A DNA stretch of 64,000 bases from Cordia subcordata (Eukaryota; Streptophyta; Magnoliopsida; Boraginales; Cordiaceae): NCBI GenBank assembly GCA_028554755.1, contig JAPTOF010000007.1:16291001-16355000 (forward strand). Reading direction: 5' to 3'. Below the pieces are notes generated by a model. It searched no databases. It was not told the DNA's origin and saw nothing but the letters and a program-made list of their open reading frames with translations. Both the position numbers and the translations under genes were made by a program. This document shows positions 1 through 9,862 of the stretch, piece after piece; the first letter of the stretch is position 1, and every line of letters begins with the position of its first letter.

Positions 1-208
1 AATATATCTCCTGGTCAGGATGCAACGCCTTTTAGTAATCGGGATACGACGCCCTCCAGTGATGAGGATGCGATGCCTCTTGATCAAAATGATGCCTAGG
101 AGATCAAGATGCCATCTAAGGGCCAGGAAGACTTCACAGGCAACCATATTTAAGTAATTTCGGTCGAGATGGATCGGGTCGGGGTAGGGCGTAGCCCGAT
201 CTCTATCA
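1..208 (-). mobile_element. Right end of an LTR of unidentified element Z
   Basis: These bases match 24,010-24,244 closely, including short degenerate repeats around 'gatgcgat' and 'gcctcttgatcaa' and the shared end 'gggcgtagcccgat...ctatca'. Read on the minus strand both copies begin TGATAG, the expected TG start of an LTR. In this copy a weak purine run (AAAGGGAC on the minus strand) lies just beyond the boundary, so it could be the 3' LTR of a minus-strand element. The left part lies outside the window. No coding region of Z was recognised. Confidence 0.45.
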
Positions 209-566
209 GTAGTCCCTTTAATTACGGTCGTACGTAGAGTTTAGCCATGTTGGGTGTGACTAAACTACTTTGTTTGAGTGTGTAATTTTTTACACGGTCA
301 TCCTATTCAGTTTTACTCTTAACAGAAGGTGTCCAATCCATGTTTCTATTGGAAATTTACCCATTAGGGGCCTTGTTAGAGTTAAACTTGTTTTATAACT
401 TTGGGCCTTCATCCGTTGTAATTTTTGTAAGTTATGATCGTGTCGGGGATGGGACCGAATTAAGAATCTTCGAAATGATCCAATTTGGGATTCTTGATTC
501 ATGTCGACCAGCGCCCTTAGTGTGACACATTTATATTTAGAACTCTTAGGTTCGATTCAAGCAGAA
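209..566. other. Unassigned sequence, probably interior of element Z
   Basis: Between the end of the Z LTR and the target duplication of the Athila element there is no credible coding frame; the two short opposing open frames here have no recognisable motif. If Z is one element, this is its 3' untranslated interior, continuing after the Athila insertion at 13,398. Confidence 0.3.
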
Positions 567-571
567 GTTAT

Positions 572-2464
572 TGGTGTCGTCTTTCGAGTGCAAGCTCTAA
601 AAGACCCACAAGCGTATAGATCGTGCAATATAGTGTAAACAAGTACGGGTGTTGAACCATAGGGAGGCGTGAATAATGTGGGTGAATTCTATGCTTGGTG
701 TTCTAGAAAGTGCCAAAAAGAAAGATCTAAACTAGGCATTTTTTTTTTTTTTGGGTTTTGGATTATCGGGAGCTCTAGGTAAAGGAAATAAAACTAAACT
801 ATGAATATGAAAAAAAAATGGGAACACAAGTTGGTCAAGAGGGAACTAACAATTGAGAAGGGGTTAGGGTGACTTCAACTTATGAATGGGTAATTTTATA
901 CTCAAATGCTATGGGATTAAGGGATGATGGCTAACTATCATGAGTGCTCTTAACTAGGTTGCTAGTTAGTGTCCTAATTTCCCCCTAGGACTCGGTGCGG
1001 GTCCGTCCCTAGGTGGCGCCTCCTAGAGCTACGGCGTGGTCCTTATGACCTAGGGCCTCAAGAGTGACTAACTAACTTCCTAGGTGGCTTAGAATGAACC
1101 TACCTTAGTACCTAAACCTTTGGCTGGATTTAAAGCCAAGACCTAGTGTTGCTAAGGTCGACTAAACCCATTCGGAAACCTATTGGCTGGATTTAAAGCC
1201 AAAGGAGACTCGGCCTAAACTAGCCCTAAGTTATACTTCGTCATTCTAAGGTCACTACAGTAGGATTTAACTTGCTAGTGCATTCATACATATTCAAGGC
1301 CAAGGTGCACGTGAATAATGGAACCTATTCAACTACCAAACATCGTCATGTTCAGTTCACACCATTAGAAATAATTAACAACCAACACGTCTGCGTTATT
1401 GAAGTTATGCTTGTTACTAGGCATGCAAATATACATATAGACATGAATAAAAGCATTACCCACTTCATAGCATCCACATATAAACACATAGACATGATTA
1501 TAACATGGATTAGATGTGTTTAGTAACAAACAAACTTCAATTTATACACATGTTACTCATCTAGGCATTTTATCAAACACTTAGACATGAATGAGAAAAT
1601 ACCCATTTGAACAAGACAATTTAAAACATGTATATATATACAGCCATCATATCCCATATCATAAGAGTATATAGTTAACCCATTACATAAGTTAAATCAC
1701 CCTACACAAGTCTACTCAATCATAATAGGAAATAGAATGAAAGAGAGATAATGAAGCTTCCCTTTCATCCTAGCTAATCTTGTACAAAGCTTCTAAGCAA
1801 ACTTGATTCCAAAATGTTTGAACCCTCCAAATCAAGCTTGGTTCTTAGTAGGGATTGTGTGAAAAGTGTGTGTGAAGTGGGTGGGATCTAGGGTTAAGTG
1901 TGTGAGAATTTTAAGTGTGAAGTGTGTGTTAATCTACCAAAAAGTCCTCCCCTTTTCTTCTGCAGAATCGGGCCCTATTTATTTGTTCTCAGCATACGGT
2001 CGACCGGCCTCTGGACCTAGCTCGACCGACTTTTTAATGATGCTCTCTGGACTGGCCGGTCGACCAGCTCTGGAGTGGTGGTCGTCCGGCTATTTTTGGC
2101 ACCTTTCTGGAGTGGCCGGTCTACCTAGCCGGTCGACCGGCTTTTTTTTCTTGGTAGTCCGGCTGACTTTCTTCCTCCATTCTTTGTCTTTTTTTTGGCC
2201 TCCAGTCTTCTCTCTTAGACCCGTGCGTTTCCCATCTTCATCACCTTTCATCCTCCAATCTTGATCATAACCCAAAGTTCACCTAAATCATTGAAAACAA
2301 GCAATTAGTGTAGCAATTTGTCTCTTAAACTCGATATGCACATTTGTTTACGCTTAAGCCTATTCCTATCGAAAGCACTACACTAATGCATCATTATGAG
2401 CACTCAACACCTCTAAAATATAGGTAAATGACAATGCAAACACACACAAAATCACAACACATCA
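572..2464 (-). repeat. 3' LTR of element A
   Basis: 1,893 bp, beginning TGATGTGTTG and ending ACACCA on the minus strand. It matches the other LTR of A (9,887-13,392 minus its nested insertion, about 1,881 bp) almost throughout. A TATA-like AAATAAATAG lies near 1,975-1,987 in sense orientation; just upstream of it (2,000-2,145) is a cluster of palindromic GGTCGACC motifs. Downstream, in the transcribed leader, are two TTGGCT...AGCCAA hairpins (1,120-1,139 and 1,183-1,202). Open frames within it are incidental. Confidence 0.93.
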
Positions 2465-2501
2465 ACACCCCTAAACCTTCTCCTTGCTTGTCCTCAAGCA
2501 A
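2465..2501 (-). promoter_or_regulatory. Polypurine tract with adjacent hairpin, element A
   Basis: Directly inside the 3' LTR the minus strand reads AAGGAGAAGGTTTAGGGGTG, the purine-rich primer for plus-strand DNA synthesis. Immediately upstream is a stem-loop, GCTTG-AGGA-CAAGC. The same arrangement precedes the 3' LTRs of elements B and D1 and recurs in each monomer of the 58.5-64 kb satellite. Confidence 0.8.
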
Positions 2502-3875
2502 ACCCAATCTTAAATTTTATCTCTAAAGCTGATATAATGGATTGCCTAAAGGACTGACTCGCTATCAAGATTAGTTTAAGAAGCATGAAGGGGGGCATTC
2601 CTATTGTGAAGAGATCCCTAAGCCTCTTTGGATCTTCCCTCTACTCATAAGGGGTCTCGTTCCTCATGGGAATTTCCCAAGTAGCCAATCCACCACAAGC
2701 CTAGGATTCTAACTCACGCACTCGGGATGTTGATATTTCATGCTCCCTCAACTAACATGGCCTCCCTAACATACACCAAGCCTTAAAGATAAGAAGAGAG
2801 AATATACAAACACAATGGCTTATAAAAAGCCTTATTCACGTGTCTACAAAGATGATAACTTGTGCTAAGTTGACATTGTGTCACTTATGCACTTATTCAC
2901 TACCTTTTTGGTGCCTTTGGCTTTTCCTCTTTTTCACTTCATCCATTTTTTTTATACATAGATTTTTGCACCTTTTGCCTTTTTTTTTCAATTTTTTTTT
3001 AACTTCAATTGCTTTATATTGTATTCACAAAAAGGACGAAAAAGAAAGGCTTAGGCACATCAACAAGAACCAATCAAGGAAGGGGCACTCACATCAATAA
3101 CCCTTTTCCAACACTCTTTCCTACCAAGCTATGGGGCGGCTACAAGGGTTATTCTTTCAAGGTTCTCACTCCCCACAACTTTGAAGGGCATCCCCTCCAA
3201 GACTTAGTTTTCAAACCACTCTATTCATTCCCCCAAAATGCCTCTCATCTTCATAAATCAATAGAGTCAATCACAAAAGCCAACACAATGATCAACAAAG
3301 AAATAAATGACTCTATATGCATCAAAATTGAAAATTTTTTTTACCATTTATATGCATAATGCAATCTACCCTAAGCAAGATATATAACAAGAAAACCAAA
3401 CTCCCACACCCCCAAACCTAAACTTTGCTTGTCCTCAAGCAAAAAGATCAAAGCACAAAAACAGGCAAATCATCATTACAAAATAAGTAAGAGTGGTGGG
3501 GATAGGGTGTAAACATGGGGAACAAGTGGAGAAAGGATAGATACAACCTTGCATTTTCTTCAAAGCTTTCCATGCCAATGATAAATCACCATACTACTAA
3601 TCCTGTGACTCACAATTCATAAACACTCACAAAGAAAACAAGATTAGTAGCATTGCCTATGCATACTTGCATTGGCATGTGCAATAATGAGCAGTGGTAT
3701 ATCTTATGGGACAAAGGATTAGGATTCAACACTTTGGTTTGGGTGCAAGAAAGATAAAAGAAAGAAAATAAAAAGAGAAGAAAGTGAAACAAATGCAAAA
3801 CTGCAAAATTGAACCTAGGTTGCCTCCTAGTAGTGCTAACCACCAAGTCACACCTGTGCAAACACCAACTCATCT
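2502..3875 (-). other. Non-coding 3' region of element A
   Basis: About 1.4 kb between the end of the integrase frame and the polypurine tract, with no credible protein (no envelope-like ORF). Several blocks recur in other elements of the window: the cytosine-rich block around 3,100-3,220 corresponds to 46,480-46,620 of element B and 37,450-37,600 of D1, and the integrase-proximal block 3,630-3,845 recurs at 50,046-50,245. The conserved purine-rich 'ctaggaggcaacct' motif after the integrase stop (minus strand near 3,820-3,835) is present in A, B and D2. Confidence 0.6.
3401..3444 (-). promoter_or_regulatory. Second, internal polypurine-tract-like hairpin module in A
   Basis: The minus strand carries GCTTGAGGACAAGC followed by AAAGTTTAGGTTTGGGGGTG, nearly the same as the terminal polypurine module but 936 bp upstream of it. 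Element B has an equivalent pair 940 bp apart (46,231 and 47,171), and D1 retains the internal copy at 48,835-48,862. It may act as a second plus-strand primer, by analogy with central polypurine tracts; this is inference. Confidence 0.55.
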
Positions 3876-4225
3876 TCAACTTCCATGGATGGGATCCTGA
3901 AGCATTAAAACCTCCACACGAGCCATGCTCGGATCATATGCGTGCTTCAGGCATTGCCCATTCATCGTCAACTCTCGGCCATCCTTCAAGTCTTTAATCT
4001 TGACTGCTCCGGAAGGGTAGGCAATCATCACCTCATATGGACCATCCCATCTTGTCTTAAGCTTACCTGGAAAGAGTTTCAATCGTGAGTTAAACAACTA
4101 AACTTTATCAAAAGGAGAGAATGATTTCTTAATAATGTGTTTATCATGAATTCTCTTCGTCCTATCCTTATAAAGTTTAGCTTTCTCATATGCCTCAAAT
4201 CTAAGCTCTTCCAATTCTGCTAGGT
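3876..4225 (-). pseudogene. Integrase C-terminal GPY/F module of element A (frameshifted)
   Basis: The minus strand encodes the C-terminal part of an Athila integrase: a basic linker, then [11 protein letters not shown]...RWDGPYEV, the GPY/F module that in Ty3/gypsy integrases helps target and multimerise the enzyme. It ends at 3,876. It is out of frame with the catalytic core because of an apparent one-base loss near 4,250, and a further stop lies in the linker just before the NSRLK block, at a position where related Athila proteins read leucine. Confidence 0.8.
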
Positions 4226-5413
4226 CTAGCTTCCTTTTCTCACCCGCTTTGCCAAGTCAAAATTTAGGGCTTTGATTGCCCAATAAGCTCTATGCTCTAG
4301 TTCTACCGGCAAGTGACAAGCTTTACCAAAAACCAATCTATATGGAGACATACCAATGGGAGTCTTAAAGGCAGTACGGTAGGCCCACAAAGCATCATTT
4401 AGCCTAATAGCCCAATCTCTTCTATCGGGCCTAACCGTTTTCTCTAAAATGTGCTTGATCTCTCTATTGGACACCTCTACTTGTCCACTAGTTTGCGGGT
4501 GATAAGGAGTGGCTACCTTATGGGTGACCGAATATCTTCTCAACAAGGCCTCTAAAGTCCTATGGTGAAAATGCAAACCCCTATCACTAATTAAGACCCT
4601 AGGGACTCCAAATCTAGAGAAAATGTTTTCTTTAATAAACTTAACCACTACCCTATAGTCATTAGTGCGTGTAGGAATAGCCTCAACCCATTTGGGCACA
4701 TAATCAACGGCTACTAAAATGTATTGGCACCCATAGGAAGGTGGAAATGGACCCATGAAGTCTATACCCCAAACATCAAACAGCTCACAAGGAAGAATAG
4801 GGGATAAAGGCATCATGTTTCTCCTAGAGATGGACCCAGATTGTTGACATCTAAAACACTTCTTGCAATATTCTTGGGCATCCTTAAAGAGAGTGGGCCA
4901 AAATAGTCCACATTGCAAGACCTTCGCGGTAGTCTTTTTCCCACTAAAATGACCCCCACACCCCTCATCATGACATATGCTCAAAACGCTCTCAAACTTA
5001 TCTTCAGGCACACACCGGCGAATCATTTGATCCGCACACACTTTGAAAAGATGGGGATCCTCCCAAAAGAAATGCTTAACTTGTGCTAGGAACCTATCTT
5101 TTTCTCTTTTCTCCCAATGGGAAGGAAAACGCCCTGTGGCAAGATAATTGATAATATGAGCAAGCCAAGGTGCGTGATGAGAGATGGCAAACAATTGCTC
5201 ATCGGGGAATGAATCATGAAAAGGAAATGGATCACTGGAAGACTCACTAACAAGACGGGAAAGATGATCCGCAACTAAATTTTCTCTACCTTTCTTATCC
5301 CAGATTTCTATGTCAAACTCTTGAAGAAAGAGCAACCATCTAATCAAGCGGGGCTTAGATTCTTTCTTAGACAACAAATACTTCAATGCCGCATGATCGG
5401 TGTAGACAATCAC
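4226..5413 (-). CDS. RNase H (end) and integrase core of element A, broken frame
   Basis: 395 codons open on the minus strand. The first 60 or so are the end of the RNase H domain ([10 protein letters not shown]...ADHLSRL). Then follows the integrase zinc-binding region with H-x6-H and CKKC, and the catalytic core with D in [10 protein letters not shown] in ISDRGLHF and the glutamate in [12 protein letters not shown], the D,D-35-E arrangement. The enzyme would cut and join LTR cDNA ends to chromosomal DNA. The frame continues that of RT after one in-frame stop at 5,489 and ends early at 4,226 through a frameshift. D2 (50-58 kb) is a relative that has lost this core. Confidence 0.9.
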   Translation of the reverse strand: MIVYTDHAALKYLLSKKESKPRLIRWLLFLQEFDIEIWDKKGRENLVADHLSRLVSESSSDPFPFHDSFPDEQLFAISHHAPWLAHIINYLATGRFPSHWEKREKDRFLAQVKHFFWEDPHLFKVCADQMIRRCVPEDKFESVLSICHDEGCGGHFSGKKTTAKVLQCGLFWPTLFKDAQEYCKKCFRCQQSGSISRRNMMPLSPILPCELFDVWGIDFMGPFPPSYGCQYILVAVDYVPKWVEAIPTRTNDYRVVVKFIKENIFSRFGVPRVLISDRGLHFHHRTLEALLRRYSVTHKVATPYHPQTSGQVEVSNREIKHILEKTVRPDRRDWAIRLNDALWAYRTAFKTPIGMSPYRLVFGKACHLPVELEHRAYWAIKALNFDLAKRVRKGS

Positions 5414-5488
5414 TTTGGACCCTAGGATGTATGACCTAAACTTATCAAGGGAGAAAACTATTGCTAGAAGCTCTTTTTTCGTGGTTGT

Positions 5489-6616
5489 CTAATTCTTTTG
5501 TGCTTCATCAAGAGTCTTGCTAGCATAGTATACAACATGGGGCAACTTATCCTTCCTTTGACCTAAAATAGCTCCTATCGCATAATCGGATGCATCACAC
5601 ATAACCTCAAATGGGAGACTGTAGTTAGGTGACTGGATAATTGGGGATGTAGATAATAAGGATTTAAGCCTATTGAAAGTTTTAACACATTCATCATCAA
5701 AGTCAAAAGGGACATCTTGTGCTAGGAGCCTAGACAAGGGGCGTGCAATGTGACTAAAATCCTTAATGAATCTACGGTAAAATCTTGCATGCCCTAGAAA
5801 AGATCTAACATCCTTGACACACTTAGGGACAGGTAACTTTTCAATTAATTCTACCTTAGCTGGGTCAACTTGAATTCCACTAGATGATACAACATAACCC
5901 AACACTATTCCTCGTTGCACCATGAAATGGGATTTCTCCCAACTCAACACTAGATTCTTCTCCACACATTGGTCTAAGACCAAAGAGAGATGACTCAAGC
6001 ACTCATCAAAGCTATCTCCAAAGACTGAGAAATCATCCATAAAAATCTCTAAATGTCTCTCAATCATGTCAGTAAAAATGGCCATCATACATCTTTGAAA
6101 AGTCGTTGGGGCATTGCAAAGACCGAAGGGCATTCTCCTATAAGCAAAAGTGCCATAGGGACAAGTAAAGGTGGTCTTCTCCTGGTTCTCGGGAAACACA
6201 GGGATCTGGTTATATCCCGAATAGCCATCTAGAAAACAATAGTAGCTATGCCCAGCTACTCTATCTAAGATCTGGTCTAGAAAAGGCAATGGGAAATGAT
6301 CCTTCCTAGTTTTGGAGTTGAGCTTCCTATAGTCAATACAAACTCTCCATCCCGTAGGAGTACGTGTAGGGATAAGCTCTTCTCTCTCATTCTCAACAAC
6401 CGTGATCTCGGACTTCTTAGGGACATCTTGGACCGGGCTAACCCACTCACTATCCGAGATCGGATAAATAATGTCTGCATCTAAAAGCTTAATGATCTCT
6501 TTCTTAACTACTTCGCTCATGTGTGGGTTTAGTCTCCTTTGCATTTCCCTAGAAGGAATGACTCCATCCTCAAGGTGAATACAATGCATGCAAACTGAAG
6601 GGTCTATACCTCTCAA
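5489..6616 (-). CDS. Reverse transcriptase and start of RNase H of element A, broken frame
   Basis: 375 open codons on the minus strand: an N-terminal RT segment (WRVCIDYRKLN), the first catalytic aspartate in YCFLDGYSGYNQIP, the FGLCNAPTTFQRCM motif, the catalytic FMDDFSVFG box near 6,030 and the thumb/connection with [16 protein letters not shown], then the start of RNase H (PFEVMCDASDYAIGA). These motifs are characteristic of Athila RT. The frame is preceded by a stop at 6,629 (relatives have a tryptophan there) and ends at a TAG where the related D2 copy encodes tyrosine. Its role is to copy element RNA into cDNA inside virus-like particles. Confidence 0.93.
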   Translation of the reverse strand: MRGIDPSVCMHCIHLEDGVIPSREMQRRLNPHMSEVVKKEIIKLLDADIIYPISDSEWVSPVQDVPKKSEITVVENEREELIPTRTPTGWRVCIDYRKLNSKTRKDHFPLPFLDQILDRVAGHSYYCFLDGYSGYNQIPVFPENQEKTTFTCPYGTFAYRRMPFGLCNAPTTFQRCMMAIFTDMIERHLEIFMDDFSVFGDSFDECLSHLSLVLDQCVEKNLVLSWEKSHFMVQRGIVLGYVVSSSGIQVDPAKVELIEKLPVPKCVKDVRSFLGHARFYRRFIKDFSHIARPLSRLLAQDVPFDFDDECVKTFNRLKSLLSTSPIIQSPNYSLPFEVMCDASDYAIGAILGQRKDKLPHVVYYASKTLDEAQKN

Positions 6617-6628
6617 ATCATCAATTTT

Positions 6629-7006
6629 CTACCCTATAGCCTTCCTATGTTTCCTAAGAACCTCTAAGAGACGCTCCTCATGCTCACTAGAAAGATCGGA
6701 AGCTATGATGACCGAAAGGGTCTCACTGGAGCCTAGGAATGCATATTTCAAATGATCGGGAAGGGGTTTGAGCTCTAAAGAAGGGCTAGGCTCAACCAAG
6801 GGGGACTTAACCTCAACATCATCAATGGGGACATCATTAGAAATGAGACTAGAAGGATTAACCTCAAGTGACTTATTAGTCAAATGGCTCTCAATCAAGG
6901 AAGTAGAAGTTACACATTTCCTCTTGAAGGTCTCCAAATCAAAACTAGACATCAATTCCTCAAATTTCCTTAATTCTTCTCCATCGGTCATAGTCTTTTC
7001 TCGCAA
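6629..7006 (-). pseudogene. Protease-RT linker of element A
   Basis: 125 open codons on the minus strand rich in acidic residues and serine, then the conserved pre-RT segment LKYAFLGSSETLSVIIAS and EERLLEVLRKHRKAIG. It is in frame with RT (a TAG separates them) but out of frame with the protease block to its right. Comparison with D2 (around 52,830) shows that A has lost roughly 15 bases just before this segment, which explains the frameshift. Confidence 0.75.
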
Positions 7007-7296
7007 GAATCAATCACATCCACCCTAAAACACTCTTCTCCTATACTAGCCCTATTCACCGCCTCTGCAACCTTAATAGTGGATCTCAAATTCCCAAATT
7101 TCATCTCCAATACCCCCGACCTACAATGGATAATGGCATCTGCAGTGGCAAGGAAGGGGCGACCTAGAAGAATGGGTGTAAAATGTCTAGAGTCATGTCC
7201 CAAATCCATATCTAACACTATGAAGTCAATAGGGTACATAAACTCACCTACCTGGACCATAACGTCCTCTATCACACCCCTAGGTCTACGCTGCAC
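6988..7296 (-). pseudogene. C-terminal half of aspartic protease, element A
   Basis: 102 open codons on the minus strand with the conserved Athila protease C-terminal region: VQVGEFMYPIDFIVLDMD and ILLGRPFLATADAIIH. It continues in the same frame as the protease N-terminus after a short run of stops near 7,295-7,305; D2 has three bases more at this place and reads through. The frame then terminates at 6,988 by the deletion mentioned for the linker. Confidence 0.8.
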
Positions 7297-7302
7297 CTAT
7301 CA

Positions 7303-8070
7303 CTAGTCAAGAGTAACATGTGTAGGAGACAACTCACCTAGACCTAGTCGCTGATAGACGTAGTAGGGAATAAGATTCACACTAGATCCTAAATCTAATA
7401 AGGCGTGATCAATTTGGGTCTCACGGATCCTACAAGGAATGGTGAAGGCTCCGGGGTCACTCATCTTGGGCGGAAGGCCCGAAGTACAAATACTACTCAC
7501 CTTCTCCGTAAGCCTCACCTTCTTAGGAATGTTCGATGACCTGCGTTTCCTTGTACAAAGATCCTTAAAGAACTTAGAATAAGAGGGGGTGGAAATGATC
7601 GCATCTATCAAAGGAAGATTGACCTTAAGGTCCTTAAGATGCTCTAAAACCTTGAAGAACCTAGAATCCTCACTAGGTGTAGGCCTCTCTAAAGCGGATG
7701 GAAAGGGAACTCTAGGCTCTATACCTCTAGATACATGGGAGTCATCAATAGGCTCTTTTCCCTCCCGATGTGGGCGGGAAGTACTACTCTCTCCATGATC
7801 TCTAATGGGCTCATCTCTCTCAACAGGACCTTCTCTAGAATTTCCCTCAACAAGGCTACCATGTGATGCTCTAGACTCGGAAGGACCATTAGGTGCAGGC
7901 ACTGCAAAGTCAACTCCTACCCTATTATCCACTACCCGACCGCTCCTAAGAGTGGTGACGGCCTTAGCCTGGGCCTGAGGGGGATAAGTGGTATCGGTGG
8001 AGGAACAGGACTGGACTCTAGGGTTCACCTCCGGCTGAGAAGGTAATTTCCCGGGGTCTCTAGCGCTCAA
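7303..8070 (-). CDS. Gag-protease linker and protease active site, element A, broken frame
   Basis: 255 open codons on the minus strand. The N-terminal 130 are low-complexity and polar (QPEVNPRVQSCSSTDTTYP, then TTLRSGRVVDN). The C-terminal part is an aspartic protease with active-site motif LLDLGSSVNLIPYYVYQRLGLG, the plant Athila version of D-T/S-G. The protease would mature Gag-Pol in the particle. It is in frame with gag, separated from it by three in-frame stops (at 8,461, near 8,410 and near 8,070). Confidence 0.85.
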   Translation of the reverse strand: MSARDPGKLPSQPEVNPRVQSCSSTDTTYPPQAQAKAVTTLRSGRVVDNRVGVDFAVPAPNGPSESRASHGSLVEGNSREGPVERDEPIRDHGESSTSRPHREGKEPIDDSHVSRGIEPRVPFPSALERPTPSEDSRFFKVLEHLKDLKVNLPLIDAIISTPSYSKFFKDLCTRKRRSSNIPKKVRLTEKVSSICTSGLPPKMSDPGAFTIPCRIRETQIDHALLDLGSSVNLIPYYVYQRLGLGELSPTHVTLD

Positions 8071-8460
8071 TTAACTAGAAATCTGTCCTAACTGTGTCTC
8101 AAACCTAGCCATCTGTTGCATATAGCTAGCCATCTCTTGCCTATTGTCAGCTAACTCCTGCTGCTGACTAGCTAATGCCTGTTGCTGATTCTGAATAAAT
8201 TGCATTAACTTCATCACATCATTACTAGAAGTCTGGCTACTAGAGGGAGCAGGTAAAGCCTGAGATTGAGGAGCACTAGTGAGACGGGGTTGATTAAGAT
8301 GATAGAAACCTGGGGGATATTGAGGATGGGGTCGCTGCTGAGGTGGAACTTGAGGATATGAACTAGACTCATGTTGTCCTTGTCTCCAAGAAAATTTCGG
8401 GTTGTCCCTCTAACTCGGATTGTATGTGTTCGAGTATGGATTATACTCACGAGAATAACC
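8071..8460 (-). pseudogene. Gag C-terminal, glutamine-rich tail of element A
   Basis: Between the stop ending the main gag frame and the next one at 8,071 the same minus-strand frame encodes a tail rich in Q, N, P and Y (YNPYSNTYNPS, then repeated QQQ and QEMASYMQQMA), a predicted coiled or disordered segment. One in-frame TAG stands where D2 has TGG (tryptophan) and the stop at 8,461 stands where D2 has CAA (glutamine), so both look like simple transitions. Confidence 0.65.
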
Positions 8461-9612
8461 TTATGTGGCACACACTTGCTTTTTCATGAATTCAGGAAAT
8501 TGGGATGCTAAAGGGTAAGCTATGGTCTCATGAGATGACTCGGAGCACAATGCACAAACTTCAACAAATAAAGGGGCGGAGAAAGAACCTAAAGAACTAG
8601 TCCTATGACCTTGGGATGAAATGGACAAAGAAATGAATTGATCTAGTTTATTTGTCAAAGCCTCAACCTTAGCGGGTAAGTCTAAAGAAACTCCAATCTC
8701 ACTAACACTTCTCTTGTTGCCTCCCCGACTAGACCTTTCCATTGCAAAATTTTGAAAAGAATTTTCAGCCATCATTTTTATTTTCTCCCATGCCTCGGTC
8801 GGTCTCAAAAGATAGAAGCCACCGCCGGAGGCGGCATTGACCATCATCTTATTTTGTTCATTTAAGCCTCGAAAGAAGTATTGCATTAGGTCATGATTGT
8901 CGTACCCATAGTGTGGACATTGTCCAAGAAGATCCTTGAACCTCTCCCAAGCCTCATGAAAAGATTCTAGGTCATGTTGAGAGAAAGTCATAATGGCGGT
9001 CCTAAGGTCAGCCGTCGTGGCCATGGGATAAAATTTTTGGAAGAACTTAGATTGAAGCTCAGCCCATGCAGTAATGCAACCATTGGGTAAGGAATGCAAC
9101 CAAGTCCTAGCCTTGTCCTTAAGAGAGAAAGGAAACAATCTTAGACGTATGACCTCTTGAGAGACATTGGGGACATGGAGAGTGGAACTCATCTCAACAA
9201 AATCAGTGATATGATCTAGAGGACTCTCATTGCTTCTCCCGTAGAAGGAGGGAAGCATAGCCAACATATTAGGCTTAATCTCGAAGTTCGTCTCCCCTAA
9301 ACCCGGAATTTGAATAGCCAAATTGGGCTCAAAGGCTTCAGGGAGAAAGAATTGCCTAAGAGTGGGTTCCTCATCTATGGGTGGATCCGGTCTGCGGGGC
9401 TCTCGTCTAAAATGAGCTTGGGCTTGATGCCCAATGTGATCATGAGGTAGAATGGGATTCATTGGGGGATTGGGAGGATTAGGAGGATGGTTGGGATCGG
9501 TAATCTCCTCAAGAAGATCTCCTAAATTCCTGAAATTTCTAGCAATTCTATCAGGTTCGGGATTAAGAGGAACTAGGGGATTTCTAAGGGATCTCCTACC
9601 AAGCATGCACAA
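8461..9612 (-). CDS. Gag of element A
   Basis: 383 codons on the minus strand, the structural protein of the virus-like particle. A proline-rich N-terminus (NPPNPPMNPILP) precedes the Ty3/gypsy Gag capsid domain (retrotrans_gag type), with DHITDFVEMSSTL, RLRLFPFSLKDKARTWL and the WAELQSKFFQKFYP block. Near the C-terminus is a zinc-knuckle relative, CALCSESSHETIAYP, in which the last cysteine of C-x2-C-x4-H-x4-C is replaced by tyrosine. The start at 9,612 lies about 270 bases inside the 5' LTR boundary, past the primer site, as expected. The end at 8,461 is a premature stop. Confidence 0.9.
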   Translation of the reverse strand: MCMLGRRSLRNPLVPLNPEPDRIARNFRNLGDLLEEITDPNHPPNPPNPPMNPILPHDHIGHQAQAHFRREPRRPDPPIDEEPTLRQFFLPEAFEPNLAIQIPGLGETNFEIKPNMLAMLPSFYGRSNESPLDHITDFVEMSSTLHVPNVSQEVIRLRLFPFSLKDKARTWLHSLPNGCITAWAELQSKFFQKFYPMATTADLRTAIMTFSQHDLESFHEAWERFKDLLGQCPHYGYDNHDLMQYFFRGLNEQNKMMVNAASGGGFYLLRPTEAWEKIKMMAENSFQNFAMERSSRGGNKRSVSEIGVSLDLPAKVEALTNKLDQFISLSISSQGHRTSSLGSFSAPLFVEVCALCSESSHETIAYPLASQFPEFMKKQVCAT

Positions 9613-9862
9613 TCTATCCTAACTCCGGCCAGTTCAACCCCCGAAAACTTCAATATTCCGAAAACTACAGCAAATAAACCACAATCCTAAAAAGTCTACT
9701 AAAAATAAAGACAAAAGCTGAAATAGATAAACAAAATCTAAAGCAAGATAATATGAACAATAAACAAGATAAGCAAAAACTAAACAAACTATAAAGAAAA
9801 AGCAAGAAAGTAAGAAAAGCAACTACTAAAACACACCAGCAAAGAATGCAAATCACCGTGCC
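9613..9862 (-). other. 5' untranslated leader between primer site and gag, element A
   Basis: About 250 bases, thymine-rich on the sense strand, between the primer-binding site and the gag start. The open frames read across it are low-complexity F/L/C-rich strings with no motif. The equivalent stretch of D2 is 55,890-56,120. Confidence 0.6.

Noticed and set aside
1866..2264. 132-codon open frame on the plus strand
   Set aside because: Lies in the LTR of A, antisense to its promoter; the frame is not kept in the other LTR copies.
3610..3879. 89-codon open frame after the integrase of A, considered as env-like
   Set aside because: A hydrophobic stretch exists (LFHFLLFLFSFFYLSC) but it comes from an A/G-rich non-coding tract, and the equivalent region in D2 does not keep the frame.
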